From the IMG/VR virus record IMGVR_UViG_3300044712_000743, positions 1 through 37,945 of that record: DNA of 37,945 nucleotides; one strand, 5' to 3'. The notes below the pieces were generated by a model. It worked only from the letters and a program-made list of their open reading frames with translations. It made no database searches and was not told where the DNA came from. Below, piece after piece: positions 16,817 through 25,339 of this stretch. The stretch is from a virus. Position 1 is the stretch's first letter, and each line of letters opens with the position of its first letter. The translations under genes were made by a program, and so were the position numbers.

Positions 16817-17278
16817 TCAGTTGAACCACCCGTACTGCACCCGGTAACACGTGACGGTATTACTGGCGGCCGTGGTCATGGTGGCCCATCTTATGTAACG
16901 CGCGCCATCCAGTTTGGAGCGGTCAAACAACGTGTATTTAGCCACCACGTTGGTGGCGGCCGTGAACGGCACCGTGACGGTCAGGTTTGCGGCACTGGTG
17001 GTGTAGTTGGTTCCATCGATGCTTACCTGGAAGGTCAGCACTGCTTCGTTGGTGGCTCCCGCCGATCCACCCAGGAACGGGATAATGGCGATTCCACCTT
17101 TGGCGGGAAGCTCCACGCGGGTGGAATTCACCGTGTAGGAGGTGAGGTTGTCGAAGGCGTTGGATACGCCCGTGCCGGCGAAGTTCCCGTAATTCAAGGG
17201 AACCACTTGTGCGGACGCGGGCATGGCAACCAGGGCCAGGACCGCAATCGCGATTAGACTGAGAATAGTTCGTTTCAT
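16817..17278 (-). CDS. Secreted protein next to the capsid gene
   Basis: A 153-residue protein with a classic signal peptide (MKRTILSLIAIAVLALVAMPASA, cleavage after ASA near residue 23). The mature part is Thr/Asn-rich and beta-type (TFQVSIDGTNYTTSAANLTVTVPF). There are no cysteines in the N-terminal half of the mature part and no catalytic motif. The ATG at 17278 gives the complete signal; a longer frame to 17323 adds residues encoded by spacer repeat. It sits between the capsid and adaptor genes on the same strand, so it should be made late. A decoration, pore or host-envelope role is possible; none can be shown from the sequence. Confidence 0.65.
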   Translation of the reverse strand: MKRTILSLIAIAVLALVAMPASAQVVPLNYGNFAGTGVSNAFDNLTSYTVNSTRVELPAKGGIAIIPFLGGSAGATNEAVLTFQVSIDGTNYTTSAANLTVTVPFTAATNVVAKYTLFDRSKLDGARYIRWATMTTAASNTVTCYRVQYGWFN

Positions 17279-17287
17279 TGTTTCTAT

Positions 17288-17314
17288 GGTTTCAGGTTTG
17301 CGTTTCAGGGTTCG
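17288..17314 (+). repeat. Spacer repeat, GTTTCAGG type
   Basis: GGTTTCAGG, GTTTGCG and GTTTCAGGGTTC stand in tandem upstream of the secreted protein start. On the transcribed strand they read CCTGAAAC, as at 25249-25280. Confidence 0.75.
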
Positions 17315-17353
17315 AATCCACACGGTGGATAACCCGAAGCTGTTTGGCTTCGC

Positions 17354-18289
17354 TTAGGTGATCGCTAGCAGTTTCGCGGCGAGGGTGCTCGTTTGTTGAA
17401 TGTCTTCCGACCAGTCCACGCAGTGGATGTCAGACGAGGCGGACTCATCACGGTAGGTCTTTACCGATTCCACCAGCACGTCCGAGGTGCTGAAGCACTT
17501 GAACGCGCTCGGGTCATAGACCGTCGGATTCGGGAGCGAGTAGATGAGGATCGCGTACGCTCCGAGAAGATTGCTTTTCGCAACCGTGGTCTGGCCCGGC
17601 TTGGTCACGGTGGAGCTGGCAGCCGTGATTAGTGGCTCCACTGGCACCATGAGCATGTCCACCAGATCGCCCATTTTCATGGCGGTCTTAACTCCGGCCA
17701 GGCGGCTCTTCGCTTTGGCATTCATCCGCAGCTTGCGGAAGGCCGTGGTGCTCAGGATGAGCTTGATGTTTTCCGTGGAGCCCACATCGGTGGCCAGGTT
17801 TTCCAGCTGCTCATCCAGCTGGTCGATCGGGTCAACACTGTCGCTGGACCAGTTGCCGCGGTCGGTTACCGCAGTCATTCCCGCCAGGAACGTGGCGACC
17901 GCCCGGGCGGCGTAAGAGGTGGCCTTCGTCGACAACATGGCTTTGACCTTGCCCTGGCTTAGCAACTCATCGCTGATGTTGCTGGCGCCCGCGAGAGACT
18001 TCTCGTGATCATCCACGGTCACCTCAAGGCCATGCGGCCGGCAATTGTAGTTGCCGTCGGTGGCGGCATACTGGATGCGGGTGCGGGTGCCGCCCAGGCC
18101 GCGCTGGGTGTCCACGACAGAAAACGAGTTTCGGTCGTCGAACTTTTTGAACGTGCCGGCGGCGCCGGTCACCTTGACGATGGGACAGAGCAGCCGGGCC
18201 AGCGCAAAGGCGGCCAAGCGATCCTGCACGAAGCCCTGAGCAAAAGTAGTCAGGGGGACATTGATTGAGGCAGTGGAGGTAGCAGACAT
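17354..18289 (-). CDS. Major capsid protein (probable)
   Basis: A 311-residue protein. It begins MSATSTASINVPLTTFAQGFVQDRL; residues 40-100 are a beta-rich arm (GTFKKFDDRNSFSVVDTQRG, LEVTVDDHEKSL), and residues 110-230 a helical spine with KLILSTTAFRKLRMNAK. LLGAYAILIYSLPNP and TYRDESASSDIHCVDWSEDI at the C terminus match capsid proteins of the HK97 fold in transposable phages of B3 type. It follows the protease/scaffold and the decoration protein, the expected order. No separate helical prohead delta domain precedes it, which agrees with a separate scaffold. Confidence 0.78.
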   Translation of the reverse strand: MSATSTASINVPLTTFAQGFVQDRLAAFALARLLCPIVKVTGAAGTFKKFDDRNSFSVVDTQRGLGGTRTRIQYAATDGNYNCRPHGLEVTVDDHEKSLAGASNISDELLSQGKVKAMLSTKATSYAARAVATFLAGMTAVTDRGNWSSDSVDPIDQLDEQLENLATDVGSTENIKLILSTTAFRKLRMNAKAKSRLAGVKTAMKMGDLVDMLMVPVEPLITAASSTVTKPGQTTVAKSNLLGAYAILIYSLPNPTVYDPSAFKCFSTSDVLVESVKTYRDESASSDIHCVDWSEDIQQTSTLAAKLLAIT

Positions 18290-18355
18290 ATTGGTTGTGA
18301 TTTCAGGTTGGGGACAACTTCATTGATTCCGTTAATAGCGGTGAGCTCGCGTCGT

Positions 18356-18748
18356 TTAGCTCGTGTAGATGACCGGTCCAATGGGGGCTACCATGAACAG
18401 ATCGCCACTGACGGCGGACTGCATGGCCACGCCCACAATCACGCGGGCGCCGGTGGTGGCATCGGTGACGACCGAGCCGTCGGTGGACTGCTGCACCAAG
18501 GCGCCCTTGGTGATGACGCCGGAGGATTTCATCAGCACCGGGGCCGGGAAATTCCCCAGCACGGCGCAGGTGTCCTTGCCGGTGGTGGCCTGGCCATCCA
18601 GGATGATGAGCGTGGCCGGCACGGTGGCCGACGCGCTCAGGGTTGCGGTTTCACCCGAGAAGGTAGCCAGGTAGCCGGACTTGGCGCTGTGATCGACGCT
18701 GGGCGTCAACACCAGGGTGGAGTCGGATTTTGCAGCGAGTGCATTCAT
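18356..18748 (-). CDS. Capsid decoration protein (DUF2190-like)
   Basis: A 130-residue beta protein. The pattern of G-x-A-T-L-S, a TKGALVQQSTDG turn, VIVGVAMQSAVSGDLFMVAPIG near the end is that of DUF2190/head decoration proteins, which trimerise on the capsid surface. It lies between protease/scaffold and major capsid, as usual. A related beta domain ends the SGNH tail fibre. Confidence 0.65.
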   Translation of the reverse strand: MNALAAKSDSTLVLTPSVDHSAKSGYLATFSGETATLSASATVPATLIILDGQATTGKDTCAVLGNFPAPVLMKSSGVITKGALVQQSTDGSVVTDATTGARVIVGVAMQSAVSGDLFMVAPIGPVIYTS

Positions 18749-18814
18749 ATCGTGATTTTGAACTGTTTGCTAATGGGTTAAACGGACGGTTGATCTCTGG
18801 TTTTTGAGTTTTGG

Positions 18815-20086
18815 TTACTTGTTTTCGGTGAACAACTGCGGACACTCCTTGCGCGCCGCGTTGAAGGCGTCCTCAAATGACATCCCGGTTTTTTGCTGGA
18901 TTTCCGCCACCTTGCTATGAATGGCGACGCTCTGTTCCTGCGCGTTGGCGATCGCGGCCTTGCGCTCGCCCAGGTTTCCGGTGGCCGGCTTGGTCTTGAG
19001 CGCGGGCGGGAGTTTCTCCAGCGCCGGGAGCTCGTTGGTGAAGTTGGATTCCAGCTTGTTGGCCCAAACGGGGCGATCGGCGGGAGCGATCCGGCCGGCA
19101 GTGATGGCCGAATCCAGCGCGCCTTCGATGCGGGCTTTGCGCTCGTTGGTGAAGGCGCTTTGCTGTTCGGCCAGTTGGCCATTGATCCGCACCATCACCG
19201 CGTCCTTGGCAGCGAGTTCGGTTTTTACGGTGTCGCGTTCGTTGGCTACGGAGGCCAGCTTGGAGTCCACCTGGTCTAGGCCGGCGAGTACTTGTTCGTC
19301 GGTTGCGTCGTTGGCCAGGGAAACGCCGTGCTTGGCCAACCACGGAATCAGTTTGCTTTTATCCATGATGCTATTGGGTTGGGGTTGATCGGCGGTCCCA
19401 TCGGGGACGCCTTCGTTGGTGAGGTGGCGCACCGGCAAGTTGGGCCGGTTCGTCAATCCCGCCGACCGAAACACGGTCGGGCGGAAAATGGGTTTGCTCC
19501 CGCTAGGGGCTTCGGGGGACACCTCGTTGGCCAGCCAGTAAGCCGACACGGAGGTGAAGGCCTTCGATTCGATGGCTGCTGCTCCCTCTTCGGTGAGCAC
19601 GGGCTTGCCATACAGTCCATCGTCGCGCGCCTCCAGCGCGGTAAAAATGCCGCGCGGCTCCTTGTCTGCGTACTCGTTGCCGATGCCCGGTGCGTCCGGG
19701 TGTCCGACATAGAGCTTGCGTCCGCGCAGGAATCGCCTGGCGCTGCCGGCCAGGCTGTGAAACTCGTTTACCATGTCCGCCACCGCCTGGCGGTCTAATC
19801 GCTGAATGGCTGGCTCGGTTTTCACCGTGCCGTCGGGCTGCGACAGGAGCACCTTGCCGGGAAAATCGCCGTACGGCGCCAGGTGCATCCAGCCGTCTTC
19901 CTGGATGCGCAGATCGTTGACGATGCCGACCAGGGCGTCGGAGACCGTGTTTGCGAAACTGGCACCTAACGTGGAACCGCTTTGCAAAACGCCGGAACCC
20001 CTTTGCAAAATGACCGGAGCGGCCGGCGAGGGTTGTGACAGCCTGCGGCGCATTAAACGCGCTATAAACGAAATCGTGAGGTTCAT
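18815..20086 (-). CDS. Prohead protease and scaffold (Mu gpI-like)
   Basis: A 423-residue protein. Residues 60-220 form the protease part: MHLAPYGDFPG, QRLDRQAVADMVNEFHS, LYVGHPDAPG (the His is a likely catalytic residue) and SVSAYWLANE. From about 240 the sequence changes to an Ala/Glu/Lys-rich helical scaffold, starting MDKSKLIPWLAKHGVSLA (ATG at 19366). In Mu, an internal in-frame start yields scaffold Z from gene I; the same could occur here, but no Shine-Dalgarno site precedes 19366. The ATG at 20086 overlaps the portal stop (ATGA). Confidence 0.8.
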   Translation of the reverse strand: MNLTISFIARLMRRRLSQPSPAAPVILQRGSGVLQSGSTLGASFANTVSDALVGIVNDLRIQEDGWMHLAPYGDFPGKVLLSQPDGTVKTEPAIQRLDRQAVADMVNEFHSLAGSARRFLRGRKLYVGHPDAPGIGNEYADKEPRGIFTALEARDDGLYGKPVLTEEGAAAIESKAFTSVSAYWLANEVSPEAPSGSKPIFRPTVFRSAGLTNRPNLPVRHLTNEGVPDGTADQPQPNSIMDKSKLIPWLAKHGVSLANDATDEQVLAGLDQVDSKLASVANERDTVKTELAAKDAVMVRINGQLAEQQSAFTNERKARIEGALDSAITAGRIAPADRPVWANKLESNFTNELPALEKLPPALKTKPATGNLGERKAAIANAQEQSVAIHSKVAEIQQKTGMSFEDAFNAARKECPQLFTENK

Positions 20087-21618
20087 GCTTTGGTCCGGGT
20101 TAGTCCGCTAACGAAAGATTGTCGCAGCGCGGCCGCGATCGCTCCGGCCGAGGCCGGATCGGCATTGATGTCACGCAGCAGGCTGGGGAGCTGACGTTGA
20201 AATGACACCAGTCGATTCCTCAGAATATCCGGATCATCGATCTGCAGGATCCTTTCCAGACGGTTGCAGATGGGTTTCATGTCGGATGCAACCGCGGATA
20301 AAATCATGGACCTGTCACCGGAAGCGGTTTCATTCGCCATGGATTTATCGGGAGCCATGTCTGGCTCGGTGGTCAATAATTGCCCCGGAATGGAAACGGG
20401 AGGCTTGGCGGCGACCAGTATCTCGTCATCTTCGTCCGCCTGGGTGCGATCGTAGCGGGCCAGGGCATCGTCGGTGGCCAGTCGGACGCCGGCAGAGATC
20501 AGGAATTGATCCACCTTGAGGTCTTGCTCCACATTCCGCTTGGTGGGCACGGGGATCTTCAAGAAGGCCAAAGGCTCCACGCCCTCGCCAAACATGTGCC
20601 GGATGACAAACCGATCAACGGATAGGTTCAACGTCTCACCGATCAGCTCGGCATCGTCTTCCAGAAAGAGGTCGGTCTCGGATTGCTGCAGGCTGGCACC
20701 CACGGCCTGGTCGCCCTTGGCCATGGTGCCCAGGTCGCCGCCGCGCCATAGGATCGTCATGGCTCGATCCATCCGCTCGATCAGCGGCGGGAAGGGCAGC
20801 GTGGATCCACCCTTGGCTTCGATCAGCTCGATGCTCGTGCCCTCGCTCACCACGGCCGCCATTTCGGCGGCGTAGTATTCGACGGCCTCGGCCAGATCGT
20901 TCCACTGTGCCGATCCCTTCGGGGCGCCAGTTTTGGCGATCACGCCGGGCGTGCCAAACTTCTCGGAGTAGGCCACCCAGTCCTTCAGTGGCATGTTTTT
21001 GAACATCCAGGCCACGGAGCTGGCGATCATCAGGCCATCACCGGCCGTCACCAGCCACTCGCCGTCGGCCAGGTCGGATCCGACCGTGTCGTAATCCTCG
21101 CGCAGGAAACGGAGCTTGCCGCTGGTGTTTTCGAAGAACCAGAGCGGCACGAATCGGAATTGAGCCGTTAGTCCCTTCGGAGATGGCTGCCAGACGATCT
21201 CGTGCGCCGCGTAGCGGTAGCCTACCGCCGAAAGCATCTGGCGAACCAAAAGCTTGAATGAGCCCACCTGGTTCAAATCCATGCCGTTGACGCACGACAG
21301 GTGATCGTAAAAATACTCTAGCGCCTCCTTGTGCCGTTCCGCCTCGGGAGAATCGTCCAGCTTCATTATGGAGTAACCCAGCCGGCTGACCGCCTTTTCA
21401 CGCTTGGGTTTCACCGCCTTGAGGATGTCATCCCGATCGGCGATGGCTGACATGGTAAGCGCGAAATTACGCAGGTAGCCGTTTTCGAACTGATCGAGCT
21501 GGGCCGATAGCATCTCGGGCACCATGCCACGGATCGGGTTGAATCGGCTCTGAATGTGGCGCTGCACTCGCTGCGCTGACAGGGCCTCGGTTTTCACTGG
21601 GGTAACGGCCGTGCTCAT
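20083..21618 (-). CDS. Portal protein (DUF935, Mu gp29-like)
   Basis: A 511-residue portal. It contains an N-terminal helical part (RHIQSRFNPIRGMVPEML), then MLSAVGYRYAAHEIVWQP, VPLWFFENTSGKLRFLR, KNMPLKDWVAYSEKFGTPGVIAKTG and ILWRGGDLGTMAKGDQAVGASLQQSETDLF, which are landmarks of the DUF935 family. Twelve copies form the ring through which DNA enters the head and to which terminase and tail bind. Usual family length is about 500 residues. Start codon overlaps the terminase stop (ATGA). Confidence 0.9.
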   Translation of the reverse strand: MSTAVTPVKTEALSAQRVQRHIQSRFNPIRGMVPEMLSAQLDQFENGYLRNFALTMSAIADRDDILKAVKPKREKAVSRLGYSIMKLDDSPEAERHKEALEYFYDHLSCVNGMDLNQVGSFKLLVRQMLSAVGYRYAAHEIVWQPSPKGLTAQFRFVPLWFFENTSGKLRFLREDYDTVGSDLADGEWLVTAGDGLMIASSVAWMFKNMPLKDWVAYSEKFGTPGVIAKTGAPKGSAQWNDLAEAVEYYAAEMAAVVSEGTSIELIEAKGGSTLPFPPLIERMDRAMTILWRGGDLGTMAKGDQAVGASLQQSETDLFLEDDAELIGETLNLSVDRFVIRHMFGEGVEPLAFLKIPVPTKRNVEQDLKVDQFLISAGVRLATDDALARYDRTQADEDDEILVAAKPPVSIPGQLLTTEPDMAPDKSMANETASGDRSMILSAVASDMKPICNRLERILQIDDPDILRNRLVSFQRQLPSLLRDINADPASAGAIAAALRQSFVSGLTRTKA

Positions 21619-23258
21619 ATTAGAACCCCCTTGGATTTGCCGACGGTTCGCACACGGCCGGATACTCCCCCGCGGGCGTAGGCGAACGGAGCCGCGTTAC
21701 TTGCACCCGCCCGCACCGCCAGGGCGATGGCCCAGAAATGATCGGCGTGGCCGGCTTCGTCGCGCACCGCGGCGATCGAGGTGCGTCCGCCAGGCGAGGT
21801 GATGCGCTCGGGCTTGCGCATGTCGTCTCGCGCGTCCTGGTCCAGGATCACATGGATTTCAATGGTGCGATCTTCGAAGCAGCCGAGCATGTCCGTGGCC
21901 ATGATCTCGGTGACGCGCGCGGTCGGTGCCTTGCGGCCCTCGGCCTGCAGGCGATCGTTGATCGGCTCGGTAGTGGCGAAGTTGATGCCGTGGACCTTGT
22001 AGTCGCCCCACTTTTCCTGGGCGTACTCGCACAGGCCAAGTCCCAGGCCGGTCATGTCGATTTCACAGCGGCGAAAACGGGGCATGTCGCAGACGATGTC
22101 CAGCTGCTCTTGCTGCGCCGGCAGGCGCATGCCGCTCATGCGCAGCATGGCGATGATGCGCCGGGTCTGCCCCAGCCGCTCAATCACGCAGATCACTGAT
22201 AGGTCCCGGCTGCGGCCTACGTCTTGTCCCACTTCCAGGCCGCCCTCGGCCCGGTACATGCGCGCCACGGAGGCCGGGCTCCAGACCTGATCGTCGATCG
22301 GCACCAGGTTGCGCTCCGCGGCCGCGATCAGCTCGTAGGTGAGCAGCACCATGTTCTCGTCATTGAACAGGCAGCCGTAGTTCTGATCGTAGGCCCGCTT
22401 GTCCAGCGCTTTGGCCCGCGCTTCGTCCGGGGTGATGGGCTGGCGCGTGTTGGGGTCGTACACTTTTACGCCCTGGCGCCAGGCTTCCTGGCGGGATACC
22501 CGCGAGACGGAGTAGCCGGCGGTGGATTGGAAGACGGTGCCGTCGTAGGAGCCCGGACCGGCCGCCATACGGTAAAACATGTTGTACTTGCCGTTGCCCG
22601 TGGATGCGATCCGGCAGAGAAACTCCGGGTTCGAGCTCAGGATCGGCTCGGCCGCTTCCCAAATGGCCACGGAGTCTTCATGGAATGCAAATTCGTCCAG
22701 GATCAGGTCGCCCGAGAAACCGCGCGCCGTGCGCGGGTTGGCGGCGAGCACCTTGATGCGGCCGATCCGCTCGGTGCCATCGATGGTCACACGGATCCGC
22801 ACCTCCATCCGCATATTGTCGTATTTGATGTCCGGGCTTTGGTCTTCGGCCACGTAGACGGCCGCATCGCCCACGGTCTGGATTTTATCCTGGTCCAGGA
22901 TCATGCCCATCTTGCGGCAGACGTCCTGAGCCTTGATGACGAACTCGGCGCCGTTGTCCCGGCTGTTGGACAAGACGGTGATCAGCCAGGAGTCATAGCG
23001 CTGCAGCTGGGAGAGCAATCGGTCCACGGCCCAGGAGGCCAGGGTGAATGATTTCCCGATCTGGCGCGACCAATGGAGCACCAGGATGCCGGTGGAGCGA
23101 TCGCGGAAAGCCGGCTGCTGGTAGGAGCGGAACTTGATCGGCTCGCAGGCCCGGATGATGTGGTTGGCAATTGCCACCGTTTCACGGCGCTGATTTCGGA
23201 CGGCTTTATTATCTACGGAAGACCGGGAATTAAACGTGCCGGGTTTGGCCTCCCGCAT
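21615..23258 (-). CDS. Terminase large subunit (Mu gp28-like)
   Basis: 547 residues from the ATG at 23258. The ATPase has a Walker A-like SRQIGKS at 64-70 and a Walker B ending in LILDE (Asp188, Glu189). The RNase-H-like nuclease carries acidic residues in VGQDVGRSRD (Asp346), CEIDMTGLG (Asp401) and AGHADHF (Asp506). It pumps DNA into the prohead and makes the packaging cuts. Mu-type phages package headful from integrated copies, taking host DNA along. A longer frame reaches 23930, but its first 220 residues overlap the small subunit gene antiparallel in composition and are a frame shadow. A TTG at 23366 is an alternative start. Confidence 0.9.
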   Translation of the reverse strand: MREAKPGTFNSRSSVDNKAVRNQRRETVAIANHIIRACEPIKFRSYQQPAFRDRSTGILVLHWSRQIGKSFTLASWAVDRLLSQLQRYDSWLITVLSNSRDNGAEFVIKAQDVCRKMGMILDQDKIQTVGDAAVYVAEDQSPDIKYDNMRMEVRIRVTIDGTERIGRIKVLAANPRTARGFSGDLILDEFAFHEDSVAIWEAAEPILSSNPEFLCRIASTGNGKYNMFYRMAAGPGSYDGTVFQSTAGYSVSRVSRQEAWRQGVKVYDPNTRQPITPDEARAKALDKRAYDQNYGCLFNDENMVLLTYELIAAAERNLVPIDDQVWSPASVARMYRAEGGLEVGQDVGRSRDLSVICVIERLGQTRRIIAMLRMSGMRLPAQQEQLDIVCDMPRFRRCEIDMTGLGLGLCEYAQEKWGDYKVHGINFATTEPINDRLQAEGRKAPTARVTEIMATDMLGCFEDRTIEIHVILDQDARDDMRKPERITSPGGRTSIAAVRDEAGHADHFWAIALAVRAGASNAAPFAYARGGVSGRVRTVGKSKGVLI

Positions 23259-23386
23259 TTCGGCGGGATCGCTGCCAATTGACGCCGCCCGGCTCGGCGG
23301 TTGGTCCACGACGTCTGCAGACGCCCTGGACCGGGTTTGCGTTTTGGGTTTTATAAGAGTCTTCAAATCCGTGGTTCCCGTGGTTG

Positions 23387-23995
23387 CTATGCCGCCACCT
23401 CCCCGAACAGTTTCTCGCGGATCGCGTCGATCTTCTGTCGCTGATCCAGCCCCGAGCTGGCTGCAATCACCTTGAGCTCCGGCAGCTTCGCCAGGCAGGC
23501 CTCCGCCGCATCGAATTCGAATTTCTGCCGGGCCAGCGCCAATTGCTGCGCATCGATCTCCTGTCCCCGTGCCATCAAGTCCAGCTTGGCCGTGTCGTGT
23601 TTGGCTTTGAGGCCCAGGGCGGTGAGCTCGGCCAGGTCCTTGAGGGTGGACAAGTCCAGTTTCTCCCCGCCGGCGAGCTGGGCCTCGAAGGCTGTCTGGC
23701 CAATCAGCTGCAACAGCGCGTCGTACGTGTTCGACGGATTGGCCGCAAATTGGTTCACCACCGAGTTGGCCTTGGCCGCGCTCTCCGTAATACGACGGAG
23801 GAGGTCCTGCTGGGTATAGCGCGATCGCCAGTTGCACAAGCTGGTGGTAGAGGCTTGAATTCCCCAGCGTTCTCGCGCCCTGGCTACGGCATCCTCGTAG
23901 CTGATATTCTCCGACTGAAGCCAGTCCCAAAGCTCGGCCTTCTGGGTTTCGCTAAGCTTGTCCCACTTCGATTTGGAGTTCGTTTTTTTAGACAC
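23387..23995 (-). CDS. Terminase small subunit (Mu gp27-like, DUF3486-type)
   Basis: A 202-residue helical protein with a GTG start. The N-terminal half has an HTH-like part (LWDWLQSENISYEDAVARARERWGIQASTTSLCNWRSRY), which fits DNA recognition by small terminases. The long helices after it (LKDLAELTALGLKAKHDTAKLDLMARGQEID) would drive ring formation. It sits directly before the large subunit, as in Mu. The first residues are Lys/Ser-rich. Confidence 0.75.
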   Translation of the reverse strand: MSKKTNSKSKWDKLSETQKAELWDWLQSENISYEDAVARARERWGIQASTTSLCNWRSRYTQQDLLRRITESAAKANSVVNQFAANPSNTYDALLQLIGQTAFEAQLAGGEKLDLSTLKDLAELTALGLKAKHDTAKLDLMARGQEIDAQQLALARQKFEFDAAEACLAKLPELKVIAASSGLDQRQKIDAIREKLFGEVAA

Positions 23996-24003
23996 GGCTA
24001 GGA

Positions 24004-24279
24004 CTAGGGGTTGTCGGATTGATGTGTCGCCATCCAGTCGCGGCCGTCGGCGGTGATGCGCACGCAGACGTTCTCCGGCGAGATCACCTTGTCCACCGGC
24101 GCAATCAGCTTTTTATCGATCAGGTACTGGATCTCCTTGCCGAGCTGGCCCAGGGTGAGCTCGCTGTTGCCCTCGGAGCGCAGGAACTGCAGCAGCAGCC
24201 GGGAGCTGGCGAAGCGCTCGGCCGCGGCCGCGTAGCGCAGCACGGAGTAGCGGATTTGTTCGGTCTGTTGCGGGTCCAT
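24004..24279 (-). CDS. Small winged-helix protein (VpaChn25_0724-type)
   Basis: A 91-residue protein: MDPQQTEQIRYSVLRYAAAA leads to a winged-helix pattern (LTLGQLGKEIQYLIDKKLIAPVDKVISPENVCVRITADGRDWM). Small proteins of this kind stand just before the terminase genes in many Mu-like prophages, where they are known only as conserved phage proteins. It could assist terminase or regulate late genes. It ends 8 bp before the small terminase start. Confidence 0.6.
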   Translation of the reverse strand: MDPQQTEQIRYSVLRYAAAAERFASSRLLLQFLRSEGNSELTLGQLGKEIQYLIDKKLIAPVDKVISPENVCVRITADGRDWMATHQSDNP

Positions 24280-24283
24280 GGCG

Positions 24284-24685
24284 TTACTTGATGACTCGGG
24301 TGTTGTTTAGGAACGCGATCACTCGGTCCGGCAATTCCTGGATTTTCTTGTTGATGTCATTTTCCAGGGCGTCCAGCCGGGCGTGGATGCGGGAGGCGCG
24401 GGATTCATCGGAGGCATCCAGCGCGATGCGATCGGCCTTCATTTCCGTGCGGATCTGAACCAGCTGTTGCTCGATATTGCCCACCCGCCGTTCGATTTCG
24501 CTGTGCTTCTGTCCGCACTCTTTGCCGGTAACAAATTCCTCGCTGAATGATATCTCGCGCTTTTGCGTCCGCTTCTGGCCCATCAAGGCCATCACCGACG
24601 CCACGCTGGACAGGAGAAATCCTCCAATGATCAAGAAGTCGCGCAGGTGGACTGGATCGGTGTTTTGAATCTGTGCGAGTATCAT
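24284..24685 (-). CDS. Membrane-anchored coiled-coil protein (DUF2730-like)
   Basis: A 133-residue protein with one N-terminal transmembrane segment (LRDFLIIGGFLLSSVASVMALMG, shortened here by reading residues 14-33) followed by charged helices with a coiled-coil pattern (EIERRVGNIEQQLVQIRTEM, SRIHARLDALENDINKKIQ). This architecture matches DUF2730 proteins of Mu-like phages and also i-spanins, which anchor in the inner membrane and reach across the periplasm. The adjacent small lipoprotein gene ends 3 bp before its ATG, so the pair could be a spanin set. Experimental role unknown. Confidence 0.6.
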   Translation of the reverse strand: MILAQIQNTDPVHLRDFLIIGGFLLSSVASVMALMGQKRTQKREISFSEEFVTGKECGQKHSEIERRVGNIEQQLVQIRTEMKADRIALDASDESRASRIHARLDALENDINKKIQELPDRVIAFLNNTRVIK

Positions 24686-24688
24686 ATT

Positions 24689-24835
24689 TCAGGGCACGTA
24701 TTCCACGGGCGGGAGCTGGAGGGTCACCTGGCCCGATGGCAAATCGGTTCTGGTCGGTTGCGGGGCGGGCGTGGCGCAGCCGGCCACCAGCGCCGCTAGC
24801 GCCAGGACCGCTATCAGATTATGTAGCCGAAGCAT
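24689..24835 (-). CDS. Small lipoprotein, o-spanin (Rz1-like) candidate
   Basis: A 48-residue product starting MLRLHNLIAVLALAALVAGC. The lipobox LVAGC puts the lipidated cysteine at residue 20; the 28-residue mature part is Pro-rich (CATPAPQPTRT, LQLPPVEYVP), which is typical of outer-membrane spanin subunits. The start lies inside the 3' end of the upstream gene (22 bp overlap). The membrane coiled-coil protein follows 3 bp later. It suggests a diderm host, since o-spanins work in an outer membrane. Confidence 0.7.
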   Translation of the reverse strand: MLRLHNLIAVLALAALVAGCATPAPQPTRTDLPSGQVTLQLPPVEYVP

Positions 24836-25242
24836 GATTCAATCTCCTTGGTGGTGAGCGGAACTATCCGCTGGGTCTGAGGCTCCCAGAACAGCACATC
24901 CTCCGGAGTCTCGCCGCAGATCGCAAAGTTGATGCAGTGGGGACCGCCTGGGGCCACGTACAGCCAGAGCCCAAAGGCGAGCCCCTGGCCTTCATGGCCC
25001 GGCGTACGCGCATGGCAATCGCTGGCATCAGCCCAGGCCCGGCGCGCGAACTTGTCGCAATCGTTCTTGTTCGGCAGGTATCCGGCCAGGCAGCGCGCGC
25101 GCAGGTTGGACCAGTAGGAATCGCTAAACGCCCCAGCAATCCATTTGCGCGTGGGCAGCGCGTAGACATCGTCCATGATCACCGCCGGCGCCATCAGCGC
25201 CCCGCGCATCGCAATCAGTTCCTGGAGTTTGTCCGAAGTCAT
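24814..25242 (-). CDS. Conserved phage Cys/His protein, possible lysis enzyme
   Basis: A 142-residue protein without signal peptide. Landmarks are NKNDCDKFARRAW (Cys62), GLAFGLWLYV, GPHCINFAI (His102, Asn105) and LFWEPQTQRIVPLTTKEIES. A Cys followed about 40 residues later by His-x-x-Asn inside beta strands is what one expects of a papain-like or transglutaminase-like cysteine hydrolase. The neighbours are a holin-like protein and a lipoprotein, so it is the best endolysin or amidase candidate in this window; no lysozyme or other classical endolysin is visible. The catalytic role is inference. Confidence 0.5.
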   Translation of the reverse strand: MTSDKLQELIAMRGALMAPAVIMDDVYALPTRKWIAGAFSDSYWSNLRARCLAGYLPNKNDCDKFARRAWADASDCHARTPGHEGQGLAFGLWLYVAPGGPHCINFAICGETPEDVLFWEPQTQRIVPLTTKEIESCFGYII

Positions 25243-25248
25243 GGGATT

Positions 25249-25339
25249 AAGGTTTCAGGGTGAAGGTTGAAGGTTTCAGGATCGTGTCACTGCGCGGGCG
25301 TCGTCTGTCCTGAACCCTGAACCCTTGAACCTTCAACCT
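25249..25339. repeat. Inverted pair of spacer repeats around a stop codon
   Basis: Units GGTTTCAGGGTGAAGG at 25249-25280 and the inverted family CCTGAACCCTGAACCC at 25309-25339 face each other. The stop codon of the holin-like gene (25287-25289) lies between them. In the minus-strand transcript the arms could pair imperfectly over some 30 bases. The distal arm is translated as the VEGSRVQGSG tail of the upstream protein. Confidence 0.75.

Noticed and set aside
22224-23051. 275-residue plus-strand frame opposite terminase
   Set aside because: Antisense of a well-supported ATPase gene in GC-rich DNA, with no motif or start context.
23259-23930. N-terminal extension of the large terminase
   Set aside because: It overlaps the small subunit gene in another frame, is Gly/Arg-rich without family motifs, and the length from 23258 fits Mu gp28.
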